Of a stretch of DNA of 64,000 nucleotides, positions 53,211-63,344 are shown piece after piece; position 1 is the first letter of the stretch, and every line of letters begins with the position of its first letter. The notes under the pieces are model-generated. The model saw only the letters and a program-made list of their open reading frames with translations, was not told the DNA's origin and did not search any database. The translations under genes were made by a program, and so were the position numbers. The DNA comes from Candidatus Saccharibacteria bacterium oral taxon 488 (lineage in GTDB: Bacteria > Patescibacteriota > Saccharimonadia > Saccharimonadales > Saccharimonadaceae): contig CP047917.1 in NCBI GenBank assembly GCA_010202115.1, positions 496,001 to 560,000 on the forward strand, in the 5' to 3' direction.

Positions 53211-55253
53211 CTAATTTAGCGTGGTTAATCGCTGATAGCGACTGACGGCACGCGCCAGATGGTTATATTGTAGCAAATCCTGCCCCTCTTTGACAAAGCG
53301 CTCAGCCTCCGCTTGCGCACGGGCAATCAGCGGCGTATCGCTCAGTGAGGCAATTTTTAGGTTCAATGCGCCATGCTGCGCTCGGCCATAAATCTCGCCG
53401 GGGCCGCGCAGTTTCAGGTCAACTTCCGCCAGGTAAAAGCCGTCTTGGGACTTCTCAATTTCCCTGAGGCGCCGGCTTGGCTTGTCGTGACCTGACAGCA
53501 TCAAATGACAAAAACTCTGGTGCTGGCCGCGCCCAACCCGCCCGCGCAGCTGATGAAGCTGGCTGAGCCCAAAGTTGTCAGCATTTTCGATGAGCATGAC
53601 CGTGGCGTTCGGTACATCAACACCGACTTCCACCACCGTGGTGCTCACCAGCATGTCCAGCTCGCCGTCGGCAAACTGCTGCATGACCGCCGCTTTTTCC
53701 TCCGGCGGCAGTTTACCGTGCAGCAATCCGACGCGGCGATGACGAAACATCGTTTTTGCTAATTTGTGATATTCCGCCTCGACCGACTTTTTGTCATTGT
53801 CGGGATTATCGTCGATCAATGGGCAAATGACGTAGGCTTGGCGACCCTGAGCTAGTTCGTGGTCGATAGTTTCGTAGAGTTTTGGCGCTGAAGCTGGCGA
53901 CCAAATTTTCGTTGCAATCGGCTGGCGCCCAGCTGGCAGCTCGTCCAAAATCGAGATGTCCAACTCGCCATATAGCGTCAACGCCAAGCTCCGCGGAATC
54001 GGCGTGGCGGTCATGCTGAGTAGATGCGGCATGTAGTCTGCCTTTTGTAATAATGCCTGCCGCTGCTTGACACCAAACCGATGCTGCTCGTCGATCACCA
54101 CAAACCCCAGCTTATGATACGCCACTTTTTCCTGAATCAGCGCGTGCGTGCCAACCACCACGTTAATACTACCGTTGGCTAAATTATCCAGCAGCTGCCG
54201 CCGCTGAGCACCCTTGACATGTCCCGTTAGCAGCGCCACCGATACACCAAACGGCGACAATAATTCATCCAGCGTTTTAGCGTGCTGAGCTGCCAAAATC
54301 TCGGTCGGCGCCATGATGGCCGTCTGAAAACCAGCCTGCGCCACTTCCGCTGCCACCAATCCAGCGACCACGGTTTTGCCCGAGCCAACGTCGCCCTGTA
54401 GCAAGCGGTTCATCGGATGATCGGACTCCAAATCTTGCAAAATCTGCCAGGCGGCGCGGCGCTGCGCGTTGGTCAGGGGAAATGGTAATTGCTCGACAAA
54501 TTGCTTGACGACCGGCTGATTGAACGGGATGCGCCAGCCAGTCAACTTGGTTTGCTCTTGCTTGTTAAGCTGCGCTGCCAAGATCATTTCAAACAATTCT
54601 TCAAACGCCAGCCGCTCACGACCACGGGTAATCTCCTGATGATTGTTTGGCGCATGGAGAAACCTGACGGCTTCAGCGCGGCTGACTAATTTTTGCCGCT
54701 GGACGATGTACTCCGGCAGCGTCTCGGGCAAAAATTCCATGATAGGACGCAGATGTTTCAGCACATCCTGCACGGTTTTAGGGCGGAGATTTTTGATGGA
54801 TTTATAGACCGGATGAATACCCGACGCGTGCTGGGCGTCGGATGTATCGGTTTGTTTGGCGAGTTCAACAGAGGGATTGCTGATCTGATAGCTGTTATAC
54901 TGCATGCCAAATTGGCCGGAGAACATAAACCCAGTGTCGGATCTCAGCTGCGATTCGCGGTAGGGCTGATTGAACCAAACGGCCTTGACCTTGCCAGAAT
55001 CATCCGCTAGCACCGCCGTGGTGATCCTCAGACCCCGGCGAGCAATCCGTGTGGAAATCGACTCGCAGCGCGCCCGCACCGTCACCTTGCCTGGCTGAAG
55101 ATCAGCGATATTGACCGCCGCCGAATAATCATCGTACGCCCGTGGTAAAAAACCTAGGGCGTCCGCCACCGTCTCCAAACCCGCCGCCGCCAGCGCCTGG
55201 GCGGTTTTGGGACCGACGCCTTTGAGGTGTTCCAGTGGAGTTGTTAGCCTCAT
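53211..55253 (-). CDS. recG: ATP-dependent DNA helicase RecG
   Basis: A 680-residue helicase of normal length. The N-terminus has the HhH-like opening (LEHLKGVGPKTAQALAAAGL); an OB wedge domain follows (about 50-150); helicase motifs include LLQGDVGSGKTVVAGLVA (motif I, about 289), VVIDEQHRFGVKQR (motif II, DEQH, about 389), SMTATPIPRSLALTLYGELD (motif III region) and the QLRGRVGRG motif VI. It rescues stalled forks by branch migration. Confidence 0.97.
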   Translation of the reverse strand: MRLTTPLEHLKGVGPKTAQALAAAGLETVADALGFLPRAYDDYSAAVNIADLQPGKVTVRARCESISTRIARRGLRITTAVLADDSGKVKAVWFNQPYRESQLRSDTGFMFSGQFGMQYNSYQISNPSVELAKQTDTSDAQHASGIHPVYKSIKNLRPKTVQDVLKHLRPIMEFLPETLPEYIVQRQKLVSRAEAVRFLHAPNNHQEITRGRERLAFEELFEMILAAQLNKQEQTKLTGWRIPFNQPVVKQFVEQLPFPLTNAQRRAAWQILQDLESDHPMNRLLQGDVGSGKTVVAGLVAAEVAQAGFQTAIMAPTEILAAQHAKTLDELLSPFGVSVALLTGHVKGAQRRQLLDNLANGSINVVVGTHALIQEKVAYHKLGFVVIDEQHRFGVKQRQALLQKADYMPHLLSMTATPIPRSLALTLYGELDISILDELPAGRQPIATKIWSPASAPKLYETIDHELAQGRQAYVICPLIDDNPDNDKKSVEAEYHKLAKTMFRHRRVGLLHGKLPPEEKAAVMQQFADGELDMLVSTTVVEVGVDVPNATVMLIENADNFGLSQLHQLRGRVGRGQHQSFCHLMLSGHDKPSRRLREIEKSQDGFYLAEVDLKLRGPGEIYGRAQHGALNLKIASLSDTPLIARAQAEAERFVKEGQDLLQYNHLARAVSRYQRLTTLN

Positions 55254-56009
55254 CTACGAAACGGCGTTGATGCCTTCCAGCGCGTAGGCGGTGTCTTCCC
55301 AGCCCTTCACTTCAATCGAGTCAACACCCATTTGCTTAACTGGAAAATCATTACCGCCTTCCTGTAGCTTGTCACCAAAGAATAGTGCCTCTTCCTTTGA
55401 CCAGCCGTTCAGCTCGAGCAGCTTACCAATGCCATAGGCTTTATCAATTCCTGGCAGCGTAATGTCAGTACTGGTCGTACCACCAATCCTAACTTCGAGA
55501 TTTGGCAGTTTCGCCGCCACCTTGTCACGATATACCGGACGGACATCTTTATACTTTTCTGCCCAGGCATATTTATCCTCTGGAGTTGCCTGTTGTCCCA
55601 GCGCCGACATGGTAATCTGGCTGTGGCGATCCTCGATAATCTCACCCGCAGGATTATCACACCAAACACCCATCTCCCTGGCAACCTCCTCCAGTACCGC
55701 AGTTATCTGAGTTTTTTGCTCATCAGACAGATCGTTCGCGTACTGAACCTTCCACTCACCATCAGCAGCGTCAAATCGATAATACCTCGTACCACATGTC
55801 GGCATTGCATGGAATTTTTGGAGTAGCTCAGGCCGAACATCAAGTCGATCAATCACTTGCTTTTTAATCTGGTGAAATGTGCCGCCCGTGATGACACACA
55901 TCTCATAGTTTTCAAGCAGCCGACCAAGGATATCCGCCATACGATCGCTAATTGGTGACTTGGTAATGGCTAGTGTATCATCCAGATCAAACCCGATAAT
56001 TTTTTTCAT
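55254..56009 (-). CDS. HAD-IIB phosphatase, phosphomannomutase-like
   Basis: A 251-residue HAD enzyme: GFDLDDTLAITKSP (motif I, two Asp at about 8 and 10), VITGGTFHQIKKQ (motif II), FFGDKLQEGGNDFPVKQMG (motif IV, about 210-230). The last motif is close to that of eukaryotic-type phosphomannomutases (GDKTMPGGND). Substrate is probably a sugar phosphate. Neighbours recG and tyrS abut it with 0-1 base spacing. Confidence 0.8.
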   Translation of the reverse strand: MKKIIGFDLDDTLAITKSPISDRMADILGRLLENYEMCVITGGTFHQIKKQVIDRLDVRPELLQKFHAMPTCGTRYYRFDAADGEWKVQYANDLSDEQKTQITAVLEEVAREMGVWCDNPAGEIIEDRHSQITMSALGQQATPEDKYAWAEKYKDVRPVYRDKVAAKLPNLEVRIGGTTSTDITLPGIDKAYGIGKLLELNGWSKEEALFFGDKLQEGGNDFPVKQMGVDSIEVKGWEDTAYALEGINAVS

Positions 56010-57238
56010 TATTCCTCTCCTTCCATATTTTCTGCAACTAGAATAAACGTATTTTTACCTTTTTTCAACAAAGATTGACTGTTGATGGCTTGGTCATTAG
56101 CCAGTCTTTCGCCGTTGAGGCTGATGGCGCCAGATTTGAGGAGGCGCCTGGCCTCGCCGTTAGAACTGACCGCGCCAGAGACTACCAATGCTTCAATGAC
56201 GCCGACGCCGACATCGACGCGCGGGATTTCCTTGGCCAGGGTGTCCAAATCATCGTCTGATAATTGGCGGAAATCGCCGCCGCCAAACAACACTTCAGTC
56301 ACCCGCTCCACTGATTCGCGCCGATTAACACCGTGGACGATGTCGGTGACTTCACGCGCCAAGACTTTTTGGGCTGAGCGGGCGCCTGGATTGACGGCAT
56401 GGTTTTCAGCGATGGCCTCAATGGTGTCACGATCAAGCATGGTGAAGATCTTCATATACTCGATGGCGCTTTCGTCATCAACGTTCAGCCAAAATTGATA
56501 GAATTTGTAGACGCTGGTTTTATTCTCATCTAGCCACACCGCGCCACCTTCGGACTTGCCAAACTTGCGTCCAGTTGATTTGTTGATGAGCAGCGGCGCG
56601 GTCATGGCGTAAACTTCGGTATTTTCTTTTTTACGAATCAATTCCACACCTGAAACCAAATTACCCCACTGATCAGAGCCGCCGATTTGTAAATTGACAC
56701 CGTGGTGTTTGAACAAATGCCAGAAATCATAGCCCTGCAGCAAGGTGTAGGTAAACTCCGCAAAACTCAGCCCCTTGCCGTTAGCGATACGCGCCTTAAA
56801 AAATTCCCGCGTCGTTAACTCTGCCATGTTAAAATTCTTACCAATGTCGCGGAGGAACGGCAACAATTCCAAATTGCCCAGCCAATCCGCATTGTCCACC
56901 AGGGTAAAATCGCGTCCCGCAAAAATTTGTGACACCTGCACCTTCAACGCTCGCTTGTTGTGCTCAATTTCCGCATATGAAAGCAGGCTCCGCTCCTCGG
57001 TGTCGCGCATATCACCAATCATGCCCGTGCCGCCACCAACCAGCAAGAATACTTTGTGACCGCGCTCCAAAAAATGCCGCACCATCATATAGACCGCCAG
57101 ATGCCCGACATGCAAACTGTCAGCCGACGGGTCTGTCCCCAAATAGAGCGTAAAATTTCCCGAATCAATACGCTCATCATCGGTGAATGTCGCTTGATTC
57201 CAAAACCCGCGCCACTTTAGCTCCTCTGATAATTGCAT
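56009..57238 (-). CDS. tyrS: Tyrosyl-tRNA synthetase
   Basis: A 409-residue class I synthetase: LYLGTDPSADSLHVGHLAVY with HVGH as the HIGH signature (about 43), KFGKSEGGAVWLD as the KMSKS loop (about 226), and an S4 RNA-binding domain at the end (NGEARRLLKSGAISLNGERL). AGGAGGA precedes the ATG; a minus promoter with TGCTATACT lies at 57268-57260. Confidence 0.97.
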   Translation of the reverse strand: MQLSEELKWRGFWNQATFTDDERIDSGNFTLYLGTDPSADSLHVGHLAVYMMVRHFLERGHKVFLLVGGGTGMIGDMRDTEERSLLSYAEIEHNKRALKVQVSQIFAGRDFTLVDNADWLGNLELLPFLRDIGKNFNMAELTTREFFKARIANGKGLSFAEFTYTLLQGYDFWHLFKHHGVNLQIGGSDQWGNLVSGVELIRKKENTEVYAMTAPLLINKSTGRKFGKSEGGAVWLDENKTSVYKFYQFWLNVDDESAIEYMKIFTMLDRDTIEAIAENHAVNPGARSAQKVLAREVTDIVHGVNRRESVERVTEVLFGGGDFRQLSDDDLDTLAKEIPRVDVGVGVIEALVVSGAVSSNGEARRLLKSGAISLNGERLANDQAINSQSLLKKGKNTFILVAENMEGEE

Positions 57239-57259
57239 ATTCCTCCTTTTCTGGATAAT

Positions 57260-57305
57260 AGTATAGCAATTTTATGATTGAAGCGAAACATAGGCGTGAT
57301 ATAAT
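57260..57305. promoter_or_regulatory. Divergent promoter region tyrS / PBP
   Basis: Plus strand: TTGAAG (57278-57283), 16 bp, TATAAT (57300-57305) with TGA before it; the PBP GTG begins 6 bases later, so that mRNA is leaderless. Minus strand: TGCTATACT with the -10 at 57265-57260 for tyrS, which has a normal leader and ribosome binding site. Confidence 0.8.
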
Positions 57306-57311
57306 GATAGT

Positions 57312-60020
57312 GTGAACAAGAAACCCTCAGATAAGCAGTCGGACGCCAGCGCAAAATCAGCGCCGTCACGTCCGCATCCAAAGCCGGCAAAACGGCTGAG
57401 TGTCTATGCAAACTTGGCGAATAAGCGTCGGCTCAAGAAGGATAAGCGCTCCCGCGAAAAAGCAGAGTATCTGGCGAGTTTACCAAAGCACCCCGTCAAG
57501 CGGTTCTTTTACCGCCTCCACCCCAAGCGCGTCTTTCGCTATTGGTTCTCCAAGCGCGGCGGCTTGATGGCGCTCAAGATCCTTGGCGTCGCCATTGTTG
57601 CAATGATTATCCTGATCGGCGGTCTGTTTGCCTACTTCCGCAAAGATCTCGACAAGATCCGCCCGGGCGAACTCGCCAAGCGTGTCCAGACAACGGTCAC
57701 CAAGTATTATGACCGCAATGGCGAGCTCCTGTGGGAAGATAAGGGTACCGATAATTATAAGCTGGTGGTCGAGGCCGACAAGATTAGTGATTACCTCAAG
57801 AAAGCAACCATTGCCATTGAGGATCGTGATTTCTATAAGCATCACGGTATCAGTATTAGTGGCCTGACTCGCGCTATGTTTAGTACAGCATCAGGTCGAC
57901 AAGTTCAGGGTGGCTCGACGTTGACACAACAGCTCGTCAAGCAAGTTTTCTTTGCCGAGGATGCCGACAAACGCGGCCTCAGCGGTATTCCACGCAAAAT
58001 CAAGGAAATTATCCTGGCAATTGAAGTTGAACGCATGTACAACAAGGATCAGATTCTCGCGCTCTACCTCAACCAAGCGCCATATGGCGGTCGGCGTAAC
58101 GGCGCAGAGTCGGCCGCTCAGACGTACTTTGGTAAATCCGCCAAGGATCTCACCTTGGCCGAAGCAGCCCTGCTGGCTTCAATTCCGCAAAACCCGAGTA
58201 CATTTAATCCGTACAACATCACTGGGCGCAAGATGCTCCTGTCACGCCAGCATACAACACTAGACTACATGCTGGAACAAGGCTATATCACCGAAGCGCA
58301 GGCCAAAGAGGCCAAGCAGTATCCAATTCTTGACAAGATCAAGCCCGAAACCGAACAGCTAGCCGGCCTCAAGGCACCGCATTTCGTGCTCATGGTGCGC
58401 AATCAACTGGAGCGTGAACTTGGCAAGGCGGTCGTTGGCCGCGGTGGACTAACCGTCAAGACGACACTGGACTGGAAGATCCAAGAAAAACTCGAGACAG
58501 AGATGAAAGCTTTCTTCGACTCAGGTCGCCCGGGCCGCGTGAGCATCAGTAACGGTGCAGCAACCGTTGAAGATGTACAGACTGGACAGATTGTCGCCCT
58601 CGCTGGTAGTCGTGATTTCAATTATGCTGGCTTTGGGCAGGATAATGCCGCTACCGCCTTTATCCAGCCGGGCTCAACCATCAAGGCTTTCGACTATGCC
58701 AAACTGTTTGAGAATCGCGGCAGTAATCAGCAAAATTATGGTTCGGGCTCAATCCTCAGCGACGAGAACATTGACAAGATTTATGGCGCCAAGCTGAACA
58801 ACTGGGATCGACGATTTATGGGAAGTATTTCTATTCGCCGCTCGCTAGCGCTTTCCCGTAATATCCCAGCGGTCAAGGCAATGTATATCGCAGGCAACGG
58901 CTCGCCAAAACCAACTGTTGACTATATTCACAACATGGGTAATACCAATTATTGCCAGCAAGAAGAAGCGGCCGGCGGCTACGGACTGTCAGCAGCCATT
59001 GGCGCCTGCGGTACGAAGCAGACCGAATTGGTGAATGCTTACGGCACCTTTGCCCGCATGGGCGTCGCCAAGCCAAGCACCAACGTCCTTGAGGTAACCA
59101 ACAGCCAGGGCGATACGTTAAAGAAATGGAAAGATGAGAGCAAACAAGCAACCGACCCGCAAGTCGCCTACATCATCAATGATATCTTGGGTGACGCGGA
59201 CGCGGCGCGTGACCTGCACGGTTATGGCGCGATGAATGTGCCTGGTGTTAGAACCGCCGCCAAGACTGGTACCACCGACAAAAACGGCCACGCCAAGGAT
59301 GTCTGGATCGTCAACTATAGTCCGGCGCTAGCCATGGGTATGTGGCTCGGTAATTCCGACACCAGCACCATCAACACCCCGAACTCGGCCTTTGGTATGC
59401 CGGTGGTGCGTAACGTCATGTCATTTGCTCACAACGAAGTCTATGCCAAACAGGGCAAATGGAAGCCAAATGATTGGTTCAAGCGACCAAATGGTATCCA
59501 ACAGCAAGGCAAAGAGCTCTATCCATCGTGGTGGAATAAAAAACAGGGCGAGACCACTGAAAAGATTAAGTTTGACCGCGTCTCCAAGAAAAAGGCGACA
59601 AATTGTACGCCAGCCGACGCCATTGAGGAAATTGAGGTCACCAAGACCATTGACCCGCTCACTAAGAAACCATCGTACTCAGCACCCGAGGGTTACGACG
59701 CCAACGCTGATGACGATAAGCACAAGTGTGACGACGCCAAGCCAAGTGTCAGCCTATCACTTTCTGGCTCTGGCTCCAGCCGCACCATCACCGCCCGCGC
59801 CACCAACGGCACCTTCCCGCTCACCTCAATTGACATCCTCGTTGATGGTCGCAGCGTCAAAAGCGAGTCGATCTCCGGTAGTGGTGGCAGCGTTTCGGTT
59901 GATATCAGGGTCAGTAGCCCAGGTCGGCACACCATTCAGGCGATCGCCCGCGACGAAGGCTACTATACTGCATCAGACAGCGGCAGCTTCTCGGTAGGCA
60001 GCAGCTCAAGCTCCGACTAA
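57312..60020 (+). CDS. Class A penicillin-binding protein (PBP1A-like)
   Basis: A 902-residue bifunctional wall synthase. A basic cytoplasmic N-terminus (1-90), a transmembrane helix (about 91-112), the GT51 transglycosylase with AIEDRDFYKHHG (about 168-179) and GGSTLTQQLVKQ (about 199-210), then a transpeptidase with SxxK in QPGSTIKAF (about 453), SRN in LALSRNIPA (about 514) and KTGT in AAKTGTTDKN (about 650). The C-terminus has a Big/fibronectin-like module (about 810-890) and a Ser-rich end. The start is GTG without a leader. Confidence 0.93.
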   Translation: MNKKPSDKQSDASAKSAPSRPHPKPAKRLSVYANLANKRRLKKDKRSREKAEYLASLPKHPVKRFFYRLHPKRVFRYWFSKRGGLMALKILGVAIVAMIILIGGLFAYFRKDLDKIRPGELAKRVQTTVTKYYDRNGELLWEDKGTDNYKLVVEADKISDYLKKATIAIEDRDFYKHHGISISGLTRAMFSTASGRQVQGGSTLTQQLVKQVFFAEDADKRGLSGIPRKIKEIILAIEVERMYNKDQILALYLNQAPYGGRRNGAESAAQTYFGKSAKDLTLAEAALLASIPQNPSTFNPYNITGRKMLLSRQHTTLDYMLEQGYITEAQAKEAKQYPILDKIKPETEQLAGLKAPHFVLMVRNQLERELGKAVVGRGGLTVKTTLDWKIQEKLETEMKAFFDSGRPGRVSISNGAATVEDVQTGQIVALAGSRDFNYAGFGQDNAATAFIQPGSTIKAFDYAKLFENRGSNQQNYGSGSILSDENIDKIYGAKLNNWDRRFMGSISIRRSLALSRNIPAVKAMYIAGNGSPKPTVDYIHNMGNTNYCQQEEAAGGYGLSAAIGACGTKQTELVNAYGTFARMGVAKPSTNVLEVTNSQGDTLKKWKDESKQATDPQVAYIINDILGDADAARDLHGYGAMNVPGVRTAAKTGTTDKNGHAKDVWIVNYSPALAMGMWLGNSDTSTINTPNSAFGMPVVRNVMSFAHNEVYAKQGKWKPNDWFKRPNGIQQQGKELYPSWWNKKQGETTEKIKFDRVSKKKATNCTPADAIEEIEVTKTIDPLTKKPSYSAPEGYDANADDDKHKCDDAKPSVSLSLSGSGSSRTITARATNGTFPLTSIDILVDGRSVKSESISGSGGSVSVDIRVSSPGRHTIQAIARDEGYYTASDSGSFSVGSSSSSD

Positions 60021-60047
60021 CTCGCGCCCCTTCCCCTTGTGACACAT

Positions 60048-60076
60048 AAAAACCAGACTGCTTCAGTCTGGTTTTT
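60048..60076. terminator. Bidirectional terminator between PBP and PIN-TRAM genes
   Basis: Perfect 13-bp stem AAAAACCAGACTG/CAGTCTGGTTTTT with a 3-nt loop, serving both convergent genes. Confidence 0.95.
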
Positions 60077-60097
60077 ACTTCTTCTTAACCTTAGCGA

Positions 60098-60994
60098 TTA
60101 TTGCTCATTAACCATCCGGATCAAGTCAGCCTCGCGCTGCGACTGAGTCTTGGAGCGAGTCGAACGGTGACTTTGAGCTGCGGCGCGTGGGGCATCAGGC
60201 TTCGTTGCTTTGCTGGTTTGCGGCCGACGACCGGTGGAGCGCTGCTTGGATTGTTTGGGAGCGGCTTGGACTGGTGAATGCTGCACCGCTTCTTTTGGCT
60301 CGGCGCAAACCTTCGCAAACATCATCTTGCCAGCATCGGTTTGTAGACTGCGGATGATTTCAATGCGCTTTTTCTGGCCCAGGAACTTTTTGGCCTGCTC
60401 GACCACCACCATAGTGCCATCATGCAAGTAGCCGACAGCCTGATGAGAATCTTGACCTTTTTGCGTCAATTCAAGCACCAGTTCATCACCAGGCAGATAG
60501 CTCATCCGCAAACTCTTGGCTAGCTCATTGATATTGAGAATCTGAATGCCTTCGACCTGCGCCACCTTGTTCAGGTTGTAATCCAGCGTCAAGATGGCAG
60601 CGTTCATTTCCTTGGCGAGTTGCAGCAAGCGGTTATCAACGCCCTCAGGAATGCGCGTTGCGTCATCAAGTAACGTGAACGAGCCGCCCAGTACATCTTT
60701 GAGTTCCTTCATGACATCCATGCCAAAGCGGGCGCGCTCGCGCTTGGCGTGATCAGCACCGTCCGCTAGCAGTTGCAGTTCTATCAGCACACTCCGCGGC
60801 ACAATAATCTGCCCCAACAAGAAACCGGTCTTTGCTAGATCAACCACCCGGCCGTCCATCAGTACCGACGTGTCAACCAAAATCGGCATTTGGGTACTAC
60901 TGCCTGCGTGCTGCCGCGGCTTGACCAGTAGATATATCTCTGCCATGATGGCTAGCAGCATGATAATGATGATAAGTTCAATTGTTTTTTCCAT
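60098..60994 (-). CDS. Membrane-anchored PIN-TRAM domain protein (YacL-like)
   Basis: A 298-residue protein: transmembrane helix (about 5-24), PIN domain starting ILVDTSVLMDGRVVDLAKTG (about 38-57) with conserved acidic residues and AAILTLDYNLNKVA, TRAM domain (about 160-215), and a Lys/Arg/Gln-rich basic tail. PIN-TRAM proteins are predicted ribonucleases. Followed immediately upstream by radA, a common pairing. Confidence 0.85.
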   Translation of the reverse strand: MEKTIELIIIIMLLAIMAEIYLLVKPRQHAGSSTQMPILVDTSVLMDGRVVDLAKTGFLLGQIIVPRSVLIELQLLADGADHAKRERARFGMDVMKELKDVLGGSFTLLDDATRIPEGVDNRLLQLAKEMNAAILTLDYNLNKVAQVEGIQILNINELAKSLRMSYLPGDELVLELTQKGQDSHQAVGYLHDGTMVVVEQAKKFLGQKKRIEIIRSLQTDAGKMMFAKVCAEPKEAVQHSPVQAAPKQSKQRSTGRRPQTSKATKPDAPRAAAQSHRSTRSKTQSQREADLIRMVNEQ

Positions 60995-61017
60995 ATTAAT
61001 TTCCTTTATGATAACGT

Positions 61018-62367
61018 TTATTGTAAATAATCAATCAGCGCCTGACGTAGGTCGCCGACGCCGCGCACAAATGCGTCCTTGTGGGTTTTTGGCGCAATGG
61101 CGTAGGTAAAGCCGAGCTTCTTGGCCTCTTTGAGGCGGGCGTGCCAGCCTTGAGCCGAGCGCACTTCACCACCCAAACCGACTTCGCCAAACACCACGGC
61201 TTCATCGCTGAGCTTGCGGCCAGCTGAGGCTGAAGCGATAGCCATGGCGACTGCCAAGTCCGCCGCTGGGTCGCTCAGTTTCAAGCCGCCAACCACATTG
61301 ATGTAAATATCTTTATCAGAGAGATTGAGCTTGGTACGCTTTTCCAGCACCGCCACCAATAGATTCAAGCGGTTGAGGTCAAAACCGCTGGCTGCGCGCT
61401 TAGGGTAGCCAAAATTCGTTGGGTTGACCAGCGCCTGAATTTCCACCAGCAGCGGCCGCGCCCCCTCCATAGTGGCCAGGACGATTGAGCCGTCGAGATT
61501 CTGCCGCTCCGCCAACAAACTAGCCGATGGATTAGCCACAATCCGTAAGCCATCCTCATGCATTTCAAAAATTGCCGCCTCATTGGTCGAGCCATAGCGA
61601 TTTTTCTGCGCCCGCACCACCCGGAAGCCACCGTAGCGATCGCCCTCAAAATTCAGCACCACATCGACCAAATGTTCCAGGACTTTCGGCCCGGCAATCG
61701 AGCCTTCTTTAGTGACGTGGCCGACCAAAATCACCGCAGTGTTGGCGGCCTTGGCGGCGCGAATGATGACATTGGATGAGTTGGTGATTTGGCTGACCGA
61801 ACCTGGCGCTGAGGCAATTTCTGCGAGCGACAAGGTCTGGATGGAATCGACGATCACCAGATTGTACTGGCTAGTCTGGATGGAGGCGGCGATGTCCTCA
61901 GCACTGTTGCTGGACGCCAGCTGCAGACTCTCTGAATCAACCGCGCCCAACCGCTCAGCCCGCAATTTGACCTGCGATATCGACTCCTCGCCGCTTATAT
62001 AGAGCACCTGGTTTTGTCGGGCAATAAACGCCGCGACTTGTGCTAGCAGGGTACTTTTTCCAATTCCCGGCTGCCCCGCCACTAGCACCACACCACCTGG
62101 CAAAAAGCCGCCACCGAGCACCGCGTCAAGATCGGCGATGCCGGTTGCCAGCCGCGCCTGTTTAGTTTCAGCGGCCGTTTCGCTGAGCCTAAGCGTGGTG
62201 AGCGCCTTGCCCTTGCCGCTGCTACGCGCTACCGCCGACGCGCCCATATCAACCGGTAATTGCTCAACCAGCGAATTCCACTCGCCGCAATTTTCGCACT
62301 TGCCGACCCACTTCTGATAGCTGGTGCCGCACTGCTGGCAAATGAATTGTGATTTTGCTCGGGCCAT
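61018..62367 (-). CDS. radA: DNA repair protein RadA
   Basis: A 449-residue RecA-family protein: a four-Cys zinc finger (CQQCGTSYQKW..CENCGEW, about 10-31), Walker A GQPGIGKSTLLAQ (about 98-110), the KNRYG motif (about 255; KNRFG in most RadA, a conservative change), and a Lon-protease-like C-terminal domain (VFGEVGLGGEVR). It promotes branch migration in recombination. The start shares a base with the upstream stop (TAATG). Confidence 0.95.
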   Translation of the reverse strand: MARAKSQFICQQCGTSYQKWVGKCENCGEWNSLVEQLPVDMGASAVARSSGKGKALTTLRLSETAAETKQARLATGIADLDAVLGGGFLPGGVVLVAGQPGIGKSTLLAQVAAFIARQNQVLYISGEESISQVKLRAERLGAVDSESLQLASSNSAEDIAASIQTSQYNLVIVDSIQTLSLAEIASAPGSVSQITNSSNVIIRAAKAANTAVILVGHVTKEGSIAGPKVLEHLVDVVLNFEGDRYGGFRVVRAQKNRYGSTNEAAIFEMHEDGLRIVANPSASLLAERQNLDGSIVLATMEGARPLLVEIQALVNPTNFGYPKRAASGFDLNRLNLLVAVLEKRTKLNLSDKDIYINVVGGLKLSDPAADLAVAMAIASASAGRKLSDEAVVFGEVGLGGEVRSAQGWHARLKEAKKLGFTYAIAPKTHKDAFVRGVGDLRQALIDYLQ

Positions 62368-63344
62368 TATTTGACCGCCTTTTGACTATCGAGGCTTTGA
62401 TTGAGCTGATCAATCTTGCGCCCCAACGCGTTTAATTTTTCAACATCAGTGTTATAGGCATCGACCTTACCCTGGATGGTTTGCTGTTCACGACGAAGCG
62501 CCAGACCGCGCTGACTCAGTCGATTTCGCTCAGTCTGAAACTCAGCTTGCGTCTGAAAACCACCCGTCGTTGCCCGCTGGTTAAATGCCGCTACATCTTG
62601 GTTATAGGCATTAATGCGCGCATGGTAGGATGCCGTTAGCTGCTCAATTTCACGCTTTCGCCTGGCGAGACTAGCCGCCAGCGCGTCGGCCTCGGCCTCG
62701 GCGCTAGTAAACTTTTCATTATACTGAGCATGCAATTTTAGTAGCGCCGCTCGATTGCTAAAGTACTCGGCATAATGCGCCTCCAACTCCGATCCGAGAT
62801 CAGCAAACTCTGTACCCAAAATTGAATGCAGCTCATTGGCGCGCGTACCTGGCTGAGCACGCTCATAATACGCCATCCGCTCCTCCAGCTTTTTGGTCTT
62901 GACCTTGGTATAAGCCGCCTCTAGCAGCTCGCCCAGCCGCCGACGCTGCTCCGCCGAATAGCGCGACCAGGCTACGTGCAGCATTTCGTGCGCCGCCGTT
63001 ACCTCTTTGATACCGTCTAGCTCCGCGTTCCGCACGTTGTAAATGTGGATGGTCTCTTTGGCGTGAGAATAACAGCCGACGATCGGGCTGGCCTGTTCGA
63101 TACGACGGCAATCGTGATTAAACTGCGTAGCGTTTTCTAGTCGCGGCTGCGCTAGATAAAAGCTAAATTTAGCCTTATTAGTCATCGTCGCCCGATCTGC
63201 CAGCGTCGCTATGTCTTGACTAGGCTGGTACTGCCAGACCCTGATATGATCCAGCACCAGCTGGCGATTGAGCACTAGCCAGCTACCACCGGCCACCAGC
63301 CCCACAAACACCACGACACTAACGAGATTACGCAGCCTGAACAT
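62367..63344 (-). CDS. Membrane-anchored coiled-coil protein with a zincin-like HExxH motif
   Basis: A 325-residue protein: transmembrane helix (about 7-26), a domain with TAAHEMLHVAWSRYS (about 118-132, HExxH type), and long coiled coils (about 185-320). Role unknown; a membrane-anchored metallopeptidase is possible but the third ligand is not evident. It overlaps the Clp gene by 17 bases. Confidence 0.65.
   Translation of the reverse strand: MFRLRNLVSVVVFVGLVAGGSWLVLNRQLVLDHIRVWQYQPSQDIATLADRATMTNKAKFSFYLAQPRLENATQFNHDCRRIEQASPIVGCYSHAKETIHIYNVRNAELDGIKEVTAAHEMLHVAWSRYSAEQRRRLGELLEAAYTKVKTKKLEERMAYYERAQPGTRANELHSILGTEFADLGSELEAHYAEYFSNRAALLKLHAQYNEKFTSAEAEADALAASLARRKREIEQLTASYHARINAYNQDVAAFNQRATTGGFQTQAEFQTERNRLSQRGLALRREQQTIQGKVDAYNTDVEKLNALGRKIDQLNQSLDSQKAVK

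Noticed and set aside
57480..59935. Minus-strand frames within the PBP gene
   Set aside because: They are shadows of a clearly coding plus-strand gene with all catalytic motifs.
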